Assembly: GCA_012798435.1 (NCBI GenBank)
Contig: JAAZNF010000080.1
Span: 1 to 58,948 of the forward strand
Source: Myxococcales bacterium
GTDB lineage: Bacteria > Myxococcota > B64-G9
Direction: 5' to 3'
Length of the DNA stretch: 58,948 bases
Positions 25,358 to 33,600 of the stretch are shown piece by piece (within the stretch, counting starts at the first letter, position 1; each line of letters begins with the position of its first letter). The notes beneath the pieces are model-generated. The model was not told the origin of the DNA and made no database searches. It saw only the letters and a list, made by a program, of their open reading frames with translations. The translations under genes were made by a program, and so were the position numbers.

Positions 25358-26569
25358 TCAGGAACGCTTTCCGGTGAGAACCACCACATAACGATCGCCA
25401 GGGAACGGCTCGCGCCTGTGGCGTTCCAGCAGGACGGAGAGGCCCGCGGTGGAGGCGGGCAGGACGTTGAGCGCCTCGCGCTCCAGGATGAAACGCGCAA
25501 AAGAGATCATGTTCTTGTCCGAAGCGTAACTGGCGAATCCGCCGGTATGTCGGATGGCCTCGAGAGCGATGTCCCCATCGATGGCGTGCCAGTTGATCAG
25601 CGGCTCGTTTACAGGCGTCTCGTGGATCCGCTCCGGCCGAAGATCGTCACAGCGATCAGAGGACTTCATGACCGCCTGGATGATGGGGTTCTTGCCGTAG
25701 GAGGATCCGGCCACCATGCGCGGCATGCGGGAGGTCTTGCCGCGACGGTACAGGCTCAGAAAGCCGCGATAGATCCCGCCCAGGGTCGTGCCATTGGAGA
25801 CCGGCACCGCCACGACCGCCGGCGCGTCCCGCAGCTCGTCGTAAATTTCGTACGCGATCCCGCCGTATGCCCGAAGCTGGATCTGGGTGTTGGCCCCTCC
25901 GGGGTTGGCGTCATAGATCTCCTGCTCCTCGGCGAGCCGGCGGGAGGCCAAGACCGCGGACTCGTAATCCCCGGGGACGCGGACGATGCGCGCACCGTAG
26001 CGAGTGAGCTCCTGCGTGCGGCGCGTGTGGTAACTTTCCGGGATGAAGATGACGCAGCCCAGCCCCGCGGCCGAGGCCGCCAGCGCGACGGCCGCGCCAT
26101 AGTTGCCGCAGGTGGCGGCGGTGATGGCGTCGAAACCCCGCCGCAACGCGTCCTGGCACTGGGCGAAGGCGATGCGATCCTTCTGAGTGCCGGTAGGGTT
26201 GGCGCCCTCGAACTTGAGATAGATCTGCCGCAGACCCACCTCGCGCTCGATGTTTCGGGCTCGCGCAAGAGTCGTGTCCCCCACCTCGGAGTCGATGATG
26301 TCCTCGTAGGCCTCCAGACGATCTTCGATGTTCCGGGACGGGTCGGATGCGACACGCCGCTGGCCGTCAAGCTCGGCGGGGATTCCCGTGAAGAAGGCGC
26401 TCGCCCCGTCCAGGAAGCTCGCCGGCAACGGGCTGCGTCGCTGCGGCTCGACGGTGCTGTTCAACACCTCCAGGGGCCGGGATGACGCGGGGGAAGCCGC
26501 GGGGATGATACTCGGCGGTTCGGTAGCGTCGGACGACTCTGGGACAGGGGCAGGGGAACTCGAGTTCAT
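25358..26569 (-). CDS. PLP-dependent enzyme, threonine synthase-like fold
   Basis: The 403-residue protein is a fold-type II PLP enzyme. The lysine that binds PLP is in FEGANPTGTQKDR, close to the threonine synthase NPTGSFKDR. The Asn-rich phosphate loop region is TCGNYGAAVALAASAAG, and the glycine motif SNGTTLGG cups the PLP phosphate. Residues up to about 65 are Ser/Pro rich and probably disordered. The ATG at 26567-26569 follows AGAGG. The same frame is open for another 137 codons upstream but has no clear domain. It may be a beta-replacing or beta-eliminating amino-acid enzyme. The coupled DUF1611 gene suggests amino-acid modification. Confidence 0.8.
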   Translation of the reverse strand: MNSSSPAPVPESSDATEPPSIIPAASPASSRPLEVLNSTVEPQRRSPLPASFLDGASAFFTGIPAELDGQRRVASDPSRNIEDRLEAYEDIIDSEVGDTTLARARNIEREVGLRQIYLKFEGANPTGTQKDRIAFAQCQDALRRGFDAITAATCGNYGAAVALAASAAGLGCVIFIPESYHTRRTQELTRYGARIVRVPGDYESAVLASRRLAEEQEIYDANPGGANTQIQLRAYGGIAYEIYDELRDAPAVVAVPVSNGTTLGGIYRGFLSLYRRGKTSRMPRMVAGSSYGKNPIIQAVMKSSDRCDDLRPERIHETPVNEPLINWHAIDGDIALEAIRHTGGFASYASDKNMISFARFILEREALNVLPASTAGLSVLLERHRREPFPGDRYVVVLTGKRS

Positions 26570-26970
26570 GAGGACCTCTGTTTTTTGCGCCCGAAGCTCG
26601 GCGGGCAAGCCGGCGGGTCTCGGGCGGGATCGATCGAACGTCAGGGGGCGGCGGTCCGGAGCGGCCGGCATTGCGTCCGGCGGCTGCAAGGACGGCTTGA
26701 GGTTGGCCGCCTCCGGCAGGGTGCACACGAATCCGAAGCACAGTTGGTTGGGATCGGGAATCGGCGGCAGTTCGACCGCCACAGCCTGTAGCGAGCACGC
26801 CCCCGATGATCCATTCGATTCTGAGGAGAGGGAAGCGGGCGGGGGCTCACCACCATCCAGCGGGGGTTCGGACTCTCCTGTATCGGAGGAATTCGCCAGG
26901 GAGCCGGATGTAGACGGGGACGAGCCCATTTTCACCACCGTTCGGGGAGGCATTGAACCAGAAGCAGGAC
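26570..26970. other. Gap between the PLP-enzyme gene and the thioesterase gene
   Basis: No confident gene is seen in these 401 bp. The minus-strand frame of the PLP enzyme stays open across most of it and would encode a Ser/Pro/Gly-rich segment with two Cys residues, so a longer N-terminus of that enzyme cannot be excluded. Divergent promoters for the two flanking genes must lie here, but no clear pair of hexamers was found. Confidence 0.4.
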
Positions 26971-27477
26971 ATGGTGTCAAGCGGCGTTCGTGGCCTCGTT
27001 GACAAGGTGCGGTGCTTGTCGTACGGAAACGGTGTGTCCAGGGACAAGGAACAGCGGCTATTGCAGATGTTCAATGGCAGCTCGCGGCTGGGGGCGCTGT
27101 TGGGCATCAAGCTCTCCTTCGACGAGCAGGACCACGCGGTGCTGGAACTCCCCTACAACCCGCGGCTGGACCACTCGCGCGGAGGCACCCACGGCGGCGT
27201 CATCGCCACGCTCCTGGACAACGCCGGCTGGTTCACCTGCGCCGCGGCCCATCCCGGCGACGGTTGGGTGGCGACCACCGAACTCACGGTCCATCTGTTG
27301 CGCCCCGCCCTGCGCACCGATCTGCGAGCGACCGGTGAACTCCTCAAAGTCGGAAAGCGCCAGGGCGTGGCGCGGATGGAGTGCCGGGATTCGCAAGGCC
27401 AGCTCGTCGCCCACGGCGTCGGGACGTTCGTCTATCTCGACAACCTCCCACTCGAGCCTACGGAGCTTCGAGAATGA
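26971..27477 (+). CDS. PaaI-like hotdog-fold thioesterase
   Basis: The protein is a hotdog-fold acyl-CoA thioesterase of the PaaI/YbgC group. The key segment is DHSRGGTHGGVIATLLDNAG, with HxGGxxxxLLDxA geometry; Asp or Gly at this loop forms the active site. It is followed by TTELTVHLLRPA, matching the family strand TxxLxVxFLRP. Length from the ATG at 26971 is 168 residues. Starts at GTG 27034 or ATG 27067 would be nearer the usual 135-145. Its stop overlaps the ABC ATPase start. A link to lipid turnover or a linked secondary metabolite is possible. Confidence 0.85.
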   Translation: MVSSGVRGLVDKVRCLSYGNGVSRDKEQRLLQMFNGSSRLGALLGIKLSFDEQDHAVLELPYNPRLDHSRGGTHGGVIATLLDNAGWFTCAAAHPGDGWVATTELTVHLLRPALRTDLRATGELLKVGKRQGVARMECRDSQGQLVAHGVGTFVYLDNLPLEPTELRE

Positions 27478-28226
27478 GCGGCCCACCACTGGTCATCGCC
27501 GAGGGGTTGTGCAAAGATTTCCCATCCCGGCGGGGGCAAAAGGTGCGGGCGGTGGACGGGGTGACCTTCTCTGCGCTCGGAGGGGAGGTCTTCGGTCTGC
27601 TGGGGGTCAACGGGGCGGGCAAGACCACCACGCTGCGCCTCCTCTCCACCATGCTGCGGCCCAGCGCAGGCGAGGCGCGGGTGTGTGGGCACTCGCTGCT
27701 GCGGGAGGCGGGAGAGGTTCGGCGGTGTATCGGATTTCTTTCCGCAGCCACCGGCGTCTACGGTCGACTGACCGCTCGGGAGATGGTCGCCTACTTCGGC
27801 CGGCTCCACGGAATGGACGACCGGCAGATTTCTCAGCGGACCGAAGAGCTCTTTGGCCGCTTGCAGCTCGAAGCCTTCGCGGACGTCCGGTGCGACAGTC
27901 TCTCCACGGGCAACCGGCAGAAGGTCTCCATCGTGCGCGCCATCCTGCACGACCCGCCCTTGCTCATCCTGGACGAGGCCACCGCGGGTCTGGACGTGTT
28001 GGCCTCCCGCGCCATCGTGGAGTTGGTGAAGGACTGCCGTTCGCGCGGCAAGTGCGTGTTGTTCTCCACCCACCGCATGGACGAGGTGGAGGCGCTGTGC
28101 GACCGGGTGGCCATCATCCATCGAGGTCGTCTCCTGTCCTGCTCGACTCTCTCTGAAATGCGCGCGCGGGCCGGCGGTGGGAGGATCGAGGAGGCCTTCG
28201 TGGCCATGCTGGGGGAGGCGTCATGA
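27474..28226 (+). CDS. ABC transporter ATP-binding protein (NatA-like)
   Basis: The 250-residue protein is the nucleotide-binding subunit of an ABC-2-type exporter. It has Walker A GVNGAGKTT, a Q-loop region replaced by FLSAATGVYGRLTARE, an ABC signature DSLSTGNRQKVSIVRA (STGNRQK rather than LSGGQ, as in NatA-type proteins), Walker B LLILDEATAGLD and the switch His in FSTHRMDE. The ATG overlaps the thioesterase stop as ATGA, and its own stop overlaps the permease start, so all three are coupled. NatAB in Bacillus subtilis exports sodium. The substrate here is unproven. Confidence 0.92.
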   Translation: MSGPPLVIAEGLCKDFPSRRGQKVRAVDGVTFSALGGEVFGLLGVNGAGKTTTLRLLSTMLRPSAGEARVCGHSLLREAGEVRRCIGFLSAATGVYGRLTAREMVAYFGRLHGMDDRQISQRTEELFGRLQLEAFADVRCDSLSTGNRQKVSIVRAILHDPPLLILDEATAGLDVLASRAIVELVKDCRSRGKCVLFSTHRMDEVEALCDRVAIIHRGRLLSCSTLSEMRARAGGGRIEEAFVAMLGEAS

Positions 28227-29680
28227 GCCCCCGAGCGATCGCCACGGTGTTCGGAAAAGAGCTGCGCGACGTGTTACGAGACCGGCGCGCGCTGATGTTC
28301 TTGTTGGTGCTCCCCATCCTGGCCATCCCCGCCTTGATGTGGCTTACGACAGAGATCACGGTCCACTTCGCCCAGAAGCTCTCTCAAGAAAAGCTGGTGA
28401 TGCTGGTGCTGAATCCCGAGGCGGCGCCCGATCTATGGCAGGAACTTCGGCGCCGCGGGGAGGCGACGCACGGCGCGAAGAGATTGGCCGAGTACCTCGC
28501 GCGGCACCGGATAGGCCGAGAGGAGCTGGAGCGGTTGAGGGATGCGAGTCCCCGCGACATGGCGCAGCTGCTTTCAGAACGCGGCGTCCGGTGGGAGGAG
28601 CTGGAAAAGGAGATCGCCATCTCCAGCGGGGGAGGGGATATCGAACTCACCGGCGGCGCCATCGCGAACCTCGCCTTTCCTCCCAACCTGGACGTGATCG
28701 CCGATACCGAGCGGGAGTTCGCCGACCCGGCCAAACGCGAGGAGCGCCTGGCGGAGGCGGTGCGGACGGAGCGGATCGCCGCGGCGATGGATTTTTCCAA
28801 AGACGCCCAGGGCCAGATCGACGGCGAGGGGTCGGCCAAGGTGCGGCTCTACTATCTGGAATCCTCGGATCGCTCCGAGCTGGCCAAGAACGGCATGGTC
28901 CGCCTGCTGCGGCAGCTGGGAGCCGAGATCGTCGAGCGGCGGCTCCAGGCCCGGGGGCTGCCGGACACCTTCAACCGGCCGCTGGTGGTGCGCCCGGAGC
29001 GGCTCCCGGGCGCGGGCCTGCTCGTCAAACTGATGTCGCAGCTCCTCCCCTACCTCATCATCTTGTTCGCCTTCTTGGGCGCGGTGTACCCCGCCATCGA
29101 CCTGGGGGCGGGAGAGAAGGAGCGCGGGACACTCGAGACGCTGTTGGTGGCACCGGTAGAGCGGCTGGATCTGGTGTTGGGGAAGTTCCTGGTGGTGACG
29201 CTGGCCGCCATGATTTCCGCCCTGCTCACGGCGCTCAGCCTGGCGGTCTCCTTGCGCCTGGGGATGTTCGCCATGTTGTCCCAGGCGGGCGCGGACAGCT
29301 TTTCCTTTTCTCTGGGAGAAGCGGCCCTGTCGTTGCTACTGGTGGTGCCGACCTGCTGCATCTTCGCCGCGGGGCTGCTCATGCTGTCGTTGTTCTCTCG
29401 AAGCTTCAAGGAGGCGCAGAGCGCCATCAGCCCTTTGCAGACGCTGCTCATCCTGCCGGCCTTCGTGTCGTTTCTTCCCGGCGTGAAGCTGGACTGGGGA
29501 ATCTGCGCCGTGCCCGTGGTCAACGTGACCCTGGCGCTCAAGGAAGTCTTTACCGGCAACATGGACCGGCACCTCGGCCACATCGGGTTGATCCTGGCCT
29601 CGACCGCCGTGTACGCTGCGCTCATGCTATGGGCGGCCGCCTGGTGGTCCCGCCGCGAGCGGGTACTGTTCCGCGGCTGA
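28223..29680 (+). CDS. ABC-2 type permease (NatB-like)
   Basis: The 485-residue membrane protein is the partner of the ATPase before it. One membrane segment near the start (LMFLLVLPILAIPALMWL) is followed by an extracytoplasmic region of about 220 residues, then five or six membrane segments from residue 270. The region GAGEKERGTLETLLVAPVERLDLVLGKF is the conserved ABC-2 permease motif that contacts the ATPase. The domain arrangement matches NatB. It ends 21 bp before the convergent TrmB-like regulator. Confidence 0.9.
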   Translation: MSPRAIATVFGKELRDVLRDRRALMFLLVLPILAIPALMWLTTEITVHFAQKLSQEKLVMLVLNPEAAPDLWQELRRRGEATHGAKRLAEYLARHRIGREELERLRDASPRDMAQLLSERGVRWEELEKEIAISSGGGDIELTGGAIANLAFPPNLDVIADTEREFADPAKREERLAEAVRTERIAAAMDFSKDAQGQIDGEGSAKVRLYYLESSDRSELAKNGMVRLLRQLGAEIVERRLQARGLPDTFNRPLVVRPERLPGAGLLVKLMSQLLPYLIILFAFLGAVYPAIDLGAGEKERGTLETLLVAPVERLDLVLGKFLVVTLAAMISALLTALSLAVSLRLGMFAMLSQAGADSFSFSLGEAALSLLLVVPTCCIFAAGLLMLSLFSRSFKEAQSAISPLQTLLILPAFVSFLPGVKLDWGICAVPVVNVTLALKEVFTGNMDRHLGHIGLILASTAVYAALMLWAAAWWSRRERVLFRG

Positions 29681-29701
29681 CGCTATGGACCTTCGCGGAG
29701 T

Positions 29702-30547
29702 CTATTCGGGGAGGGTGCCGGCCTTGCGGGCGAGCTCCTCGATCGGGGCCAGGTAGCGGGTCAGCGATTCGACGAGCGGGCGCACGTCGGTGTGGAAGCG
29801 TTGTCCGTACAGGGTGAGATCCAGCACCAGGTTCGAGATGGCGGTCTCCACCAGGACAGGCTCCTCGGTGAAGAGCGCCGTGTTGCTCTGCGTGGGTTCG
29901 GCGCCGCCCAGGAGCGCCACGGTCCGATCGGCCACCAGGATGATCTTGTGCGGCCAGTGGCGCTCGAGCTCTGCTTCATCGATCCCGTAGCTCAGGATGC
30001 GCCCCGGGGATCGTGGAAGCTCCGTGAACGAGAACAGCACCACCTCTCTCGACGATGAGACGTGGGAGAGCGGCTCGGCCAGCGCCAGTGCCTCGCGATG
30101 CCACAGCGAGGCGAACAGGCTCTCCCGGCAGGAGAGGATGAGGCGTGTGGCCTCTTCCAGCATGGAACGGTATCCGCGCAAGTGAACGGTCAGGCGCTCT
30201 TGCTGTTTTTGGGCGATGCTGGTGAACGCCTCCCGCAGCTCCTCCAATCGCCGCTTCCCGTCGGATTCCAGCCGGCTCAGCAGGCGCTCGGGAGGGAGCG
30301 GCCGGTAGCGGGCGGGTTTGCGATCCGATTCCTGGATGAGCCCGTCCGAGAGCAGGCGGTGCAGGGCATGGTAGATGGCGGAGCGCGGCACGCCCGCGCG
30401 CCGTGCGAGCTCGTAGCCGGTGGCGGGATGCTGCTCCAGCAGGGCGAGGTAGATCCGGGCGTCGCTTCCGCAGAAACCCAATTCACCCAGCAGATCGACG
30501 ACGGCTCGATCTCCAAGGCGTTGTCGCGTGGGGGACCCGGGCGTCAC
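29702..30547 (-). CDS. TrmB-like winged-helix transcriptional regulator
   Basis: The 281-residue protein opens with a winged helix-turn-helix (LGFCGSDARIYLALLEQHPA, then YELARRAGVPRSAIYHALHR), matching the TrmB family. A coiled-coil stretch of about 40 residues and a sugar- or ligand-binding-like C-terminal domain follow. TrmB proteins are common in archaea and rarer in bacteria. The GTG at 30545-30547 overlaps the stop of the upstream lipoprotein gene as GTGA, so both are made from one message. It faces the NatAB-like genes, which it may control, but no operator was identified. Confidence 0.82.
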   Translation of the reverse strand: MTPGSPTRQRLGDRAVVDLLGELGFCGSDARIYLALLEQHPATGYELARRAGVPRSAIYHALHRLLSDGLIQESDRKPARYRPLPPERLLSRLESDGKRRLEELREAFTSIAQKQQERLTVHLRGYRSMLEEATRLILSCRESLFASLWHREALALAEPLSHVSSSREVVLFSFTELPRSPGRILSYGIDEAELERHWPHKIILVADRTVALLGGAEPTQSNTALFTEEPVLVETAISNLVLDLTLYGQRFHTDVRPLVESLTRYLAPIEELARKAGTLPE

Positions 30548-32082
30548 TGGCACGCCCGACGCGATTCGAGGACCAGAGCCGCGGCGTCGGCCCACAGCAG
30601 GTGGCCGTAGGGGATGGATTCGTTGTAGGTGGGCAGGTCGAATGCGTCGGGGAGGGTGTAGTTGGCTCCGTGGCGGCTGTGCCACAGGCGCACCACGCGA
30701 TCGCCGCGGCGCACGTCGATGAAGAAGGCATAGGCGGTGACGGATTTGTCGCGCGCCTCCATCATCTGAACGCCGGCCTGCTGGTAGGCAAAGCCCGCGC
30801 GGAACACCCCCGGAGCCTCCTCGATGCCGATCAGGAAGCGCTGCTCGTCGCGTCCCGAGATGTTGTCATGGTAGCGCACGAAGAGCCCGGCATTCTGGAC
30901 CTCGCCGGCCGCGGGGAGGACCTTGAGGTAGGCCAGCAGCCAGCGGAAGGGGATGCCGTAGTGTCCCACGAACCCGTCACCGAAACCATCGACGAAGAAC
31001 TCGCAGTTGTCGGCATCGAGCTGGTCGGCCACGTCGTAGGGCAGGCAGTACGACTCGTTGTGGGCCATGCGGTAGTCCTCGGTGTGAGCGCCGGTCTCCT
31101 TTTCGACGTCCCGGCAGCGCGGGCTGTCGGCCGGGGGCCAGATCTCGAAGCGGTAGTTCTGGCCGTAGTTCGAGTCCCAGGTGTGGCAAGTGGAGCCGGC
31201 CCCCGAGAAGTTCTCGAACCAGATCTCGACCTCCGTGGCGTCGTTCGGGATCTGTACCCAGAAAGGGACCTCCGTCGCCTGGTTGGTGGGCCGGCCGTTG
31301 TCTGTCACGAACTGCCGCACGCTTCCGGAAAAGAGCTGCTCGCCGGGGTGGAATAGCAGGTTGGCGCGAGTGTCCCAGGCGGGGTAGCCGTTGTGGGTGT
31401 TGCGGCACTCGGGCAGGCGATCCAGGTCGAAGTTGACTTCCAGGTAGGCCCCCTGGCGCCGGGGCCCCGTGGCGTAGTGGGAGTAACTTTCGAAGAAGTC
31501 GATGCGGCCAACCTCGGGCAGGCAGAAGCCGCGGCAGGAGCCGAAGTAGGAGTTCGCCGCGGAGAGAACGGTGTTTTCGAAGTCGCCCTGGTACTGGTTG
31601 TGGTCGAAGAGCCGGCTGCCGTCCGCACGCACCAGGACCGCGATGAGCTCGATGGACAGTTGGTCCCGGTCGGGAGTGGAGGGGCCGAAGAGGTGCTCGC
31701 TGATGGCGAAAGAGTAGTTCTTGTAGCCGGGGCCGTCCTGTGCTGGATCGGCCACGACCTCCCACCACTGGGGATTCGAGGTCAGGTGGTACATGACCCG
31801 GACGGTGTACCCCGCCGGAACCGAGTCGGCCACGCCGATGCTTCCACGCCAGACGTACATGCACTCGCCACCGCTGCAATCGGTTTCGTAGTCTTCCCCG
31901 CCCGGGTTGCGTCCGATCGTCCGTAGGATGACGCGGCAGGAGCGATCGGCCTCGTCCGTGCTGTCCGCCTTCCCGATGGCCGGCGCCTTGCTCATGACGG
32001 CTCCGTCATCGGTGCCTGTGGCGCAGGCGCCGAGCACAAGCGAGATAACGAACAGTGGAGCGATTTTCTTCATGAAATTCAT
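30544..32082 (-). CDS. Secreted lipoprotein of unknown function
   Basis: The 512-residue protein has a clear lipoprotein signal (MNFMKKIAPLFVISLVLGAC, lipobox LGAC) and follows a strong AGGAGG. The mature part starts acidic and polar, then consists of probable beta-rich domains with paired Cys residues (CSGGEC, CRGFC) and many Trp and Tyr. No catalytic motif is recognised. Such proteins are frequent at the surface of myxobacteria-like organisms. The tight overlap with a TrmB-like regulator is unexpected and may mean that its level and that of the regulator are set together. Confidence 0.8.
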   Translation of the reverse strand: MNFMKKIAPLFVISLVLGACATGTDDGAVMSKAPAIGKADSTDEADRSCRVILRTIGRNPGGEDYETDCSGGECMYVWRGSIGVADSVPAGYTVRVMYHLTSNPQWWEVVADPAQDGPGYKNYSFAISEHLFGPSTPDRDQLSIELIAVLVRADGSRLFDHNQYQGDFENTVLSAANSYFGSCRGFCLPEVGRIDFFESYSHYATGPRRQGAYLEVNFDLDRLPECRNTHNGYPAWDTRANLLFHPGEQLFSGSVRQFVTDNGRPTNQATEVPFWVQIPNDATEVEIWFENFSGAGSTCHTWDSNYGQNYRFEIWPPADSPRCRDVEKETGAHTEDYRMAHNESYCLPYDVADQLDADNCEFFVDGFGDGFVGHYGIPFRWLLAYLKVLPAAGEVQNAGLFVRYHDNISGRDEQRFLIGIEEAPGVFRAGFAYQQAGVQMMEARDKSVTAYAFFIDVRRGDRVVRLWHSRHGANYTLPDAFDLPTYNESIPYGHLLWADAAALVLESRRACQ

Positions 32083-32149
32083 CCTGGTCCTCCTGTGGAT
32101 TGGCGCATAGTAACTCAAGCAAGAGTCACGCGCAAGAAAAAAATATTCC

Positions 32150-32162
32150 GGGGCCTGTCCCC
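32150..32162 (-). repeat. Intergenic GGGGACAGGCCCC motif, copy 3
   Basis: Reads GGGGCCTGTCCCC on the plus strand, in the gap between the divergent lipoprotein and lysine-ketoglutarate reductase genes. Confidence 0.7.
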
Positions 32163-32274
32163 AGTGGTTGCGGCGGTAATTGCGTGAAACAAAAAGCATT
32201 ATTCGGCAAGGGAAATTGACAAAGGCATTTTCGTTTGGCATAAACGTCAGGCCGGATTTCCCGGAGGCGAGATC

Positions 32275-33600
32275 ATGAAAATCGGCATACGTCGCGAAGA
32301 CAAGAATCGCTGGGAACGTCGCGTTCCTTTAATCCCCGAGCAGGTGGCACAGCTCGTCGAGCGAGGGATCGAGGTCACGCTCCAGCCATCGCAGATCCGT
32401 GCCTTTCCCGATGATCAGTACCGGGCCGTCGGTGCCCGCATCGACGAGGACCTCTCCGGCTGCAACCTCGTCCTCGCGGTCAAGGAGATCCCCGAGAGGC
32501 TCTTTCGGGTCGGCGGCGCCTACGTGTTCTTCGCCCACGTCATCAAGGGCCAGGCGCACAACATGCCCATGCTGCGCCGGCTTCTCGATCTCGGCTGCAC
32601 GCTGATCGACTACGAGAAGGTCACCGACGAGGCCGGCCGCAGGCTGATTTTCTTTGGCCGGCACGCCGGGCTGGCCGGGATGATCGACACGTTGTGGGCG
32701 CTGGGGCAACGCCTGAAGGCGAAAAAGATCCCCAACCCCTTTGCGCGCATCAAGAAGGCTCACCAGTATCCCGACCTCGAACGCGCCCTCGATGCGGTCG
32801 AGGCCGCGGGCGAGGAGATCCGCAAAAAGGGCCTGCCGAAGGCGCTGTGTCCCATGTCCTTCGGCTTCACCGGCTACGGAAACGTCTCCCGCGGCGCCCA
32901 GGAGGTGTTCGATCGCCTGCCGCATTTGCAGGTGAGCCCGCAGGGCCTGGAAAAGGCCATGCGCCGCAAGCCCGCGGAGAGCCGGCGGCTGGTCAAGGTC
33001 GTCTTCGAGGAGCGGCATCTCGCGCAACCTCGCGAGAAGGGCCGGGCCTTCGATTTGCAGGAATACTATCACCACCCGGAGCGCTTCCGCCCGGCGTTCT
33101 ATCGCTACGTCCCCGACCTGGACGTTGTGGTGAACTGCATCTACTGGACCGCGAAGTATCCCCGGCTCATCACGCGAGATTTCCTGCGCGGATTGTACCT
33201 TTGCCAGGAGGAGCCACGGCTCAAGGTGATCGGCGACATCAGCTGCGACGTGGAGGGAGCGATCGAGGTGACGGTGCGGACCACCGACTCCGGCGACCCG
33301 GTGTTCACCTGGTTGGTGGACGAGGACCGGGAAGTCCCCGGCGTGCGCGGCCGTGGCCCGGTGGTGCTGGCGGTGGACAATCTCCCCTGCGAGCTGCCGG
33401 TGGAGTCGTCGCGCGCCTTTGGCGACGCGCTCCTGCCCTTCGCCGAGGCCATGGCCCGCGCGGATTTGAGCGCGCCGTTCACCGAGCTGAATCTACCGCC
33501 GCCCATCAAGCGGGCGGTCATCGTCCACCAGGGAAAGCTGACGCCGGACTACGCGTACCTGGCGGAGCACCTCAACCCTTGCCAAGGAGATGAGAAATGA
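32275..33600 (+). CDS. Lysine-ketoglutarate reductase-like protein (saccharopine-forming)
   Basis: The 441-residue protein matches the LKR half of the eukaryotic bifunctional enzyme AASS, which joins lysine and 2-oxoglutarate to saccharopine using NADPH. The N-terminus is the alanine dehydrogenase/PNT-type domain (MKIGIRREDKNRWERRVPLI, VKEIP, AHVIKGQ), and the C-terminal part shows the conserved PFGxTGYGNVSxGAQE-like segment (FGFTGYGNVSRGAQEVFDR) and GDISCDVEGAIEVTVRTTD. It overlaps the next gene by 4 bp (ATGA). Some bacteria use such separate proteins for lysine breakdown. The alternative, lysine synthesis, is less likely without other biosynthetic genes nearby. Confidence 0.88.
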   Translation: MKIGIRREDKNRWERRVPLIPEQVAQLVERGIEVTLQPSQIRAFPDDQYRAVGARIDEDLSGCNLVLAVKEIPERLFRVGGAYVFFAHVIKGQAHNMPMLRRLLDLGCTLIDYEKVTDEAGRRLIFFGRHAGLAGMIDTLWALGQRLKAKKIPNPFARIKKAHQYPDLERALDAVEAAGEEIRKKGLPKALCPMSFGFTGYGNVSRGAQEVFDRLPHLQVSPQGLEKAMRRKPAESRRLVKVVFEERHLAQPREKGRAFDLQEYYHHPERFRPAFYRYVPDLDVVVNCIYWTAKYPRLITRDFLRGLYLCQEEPRLKVIGDISCDVEGAIEVTVRTTDSGDPVFTWLVDEDREVPGVRGRGPVVLAVDNLPCELPVESSRAFGDALLPFAEAMARADLSAPFTELNLPPPIKRAVIVHQGKLTPDYAYLAEHLNPCQGDEK

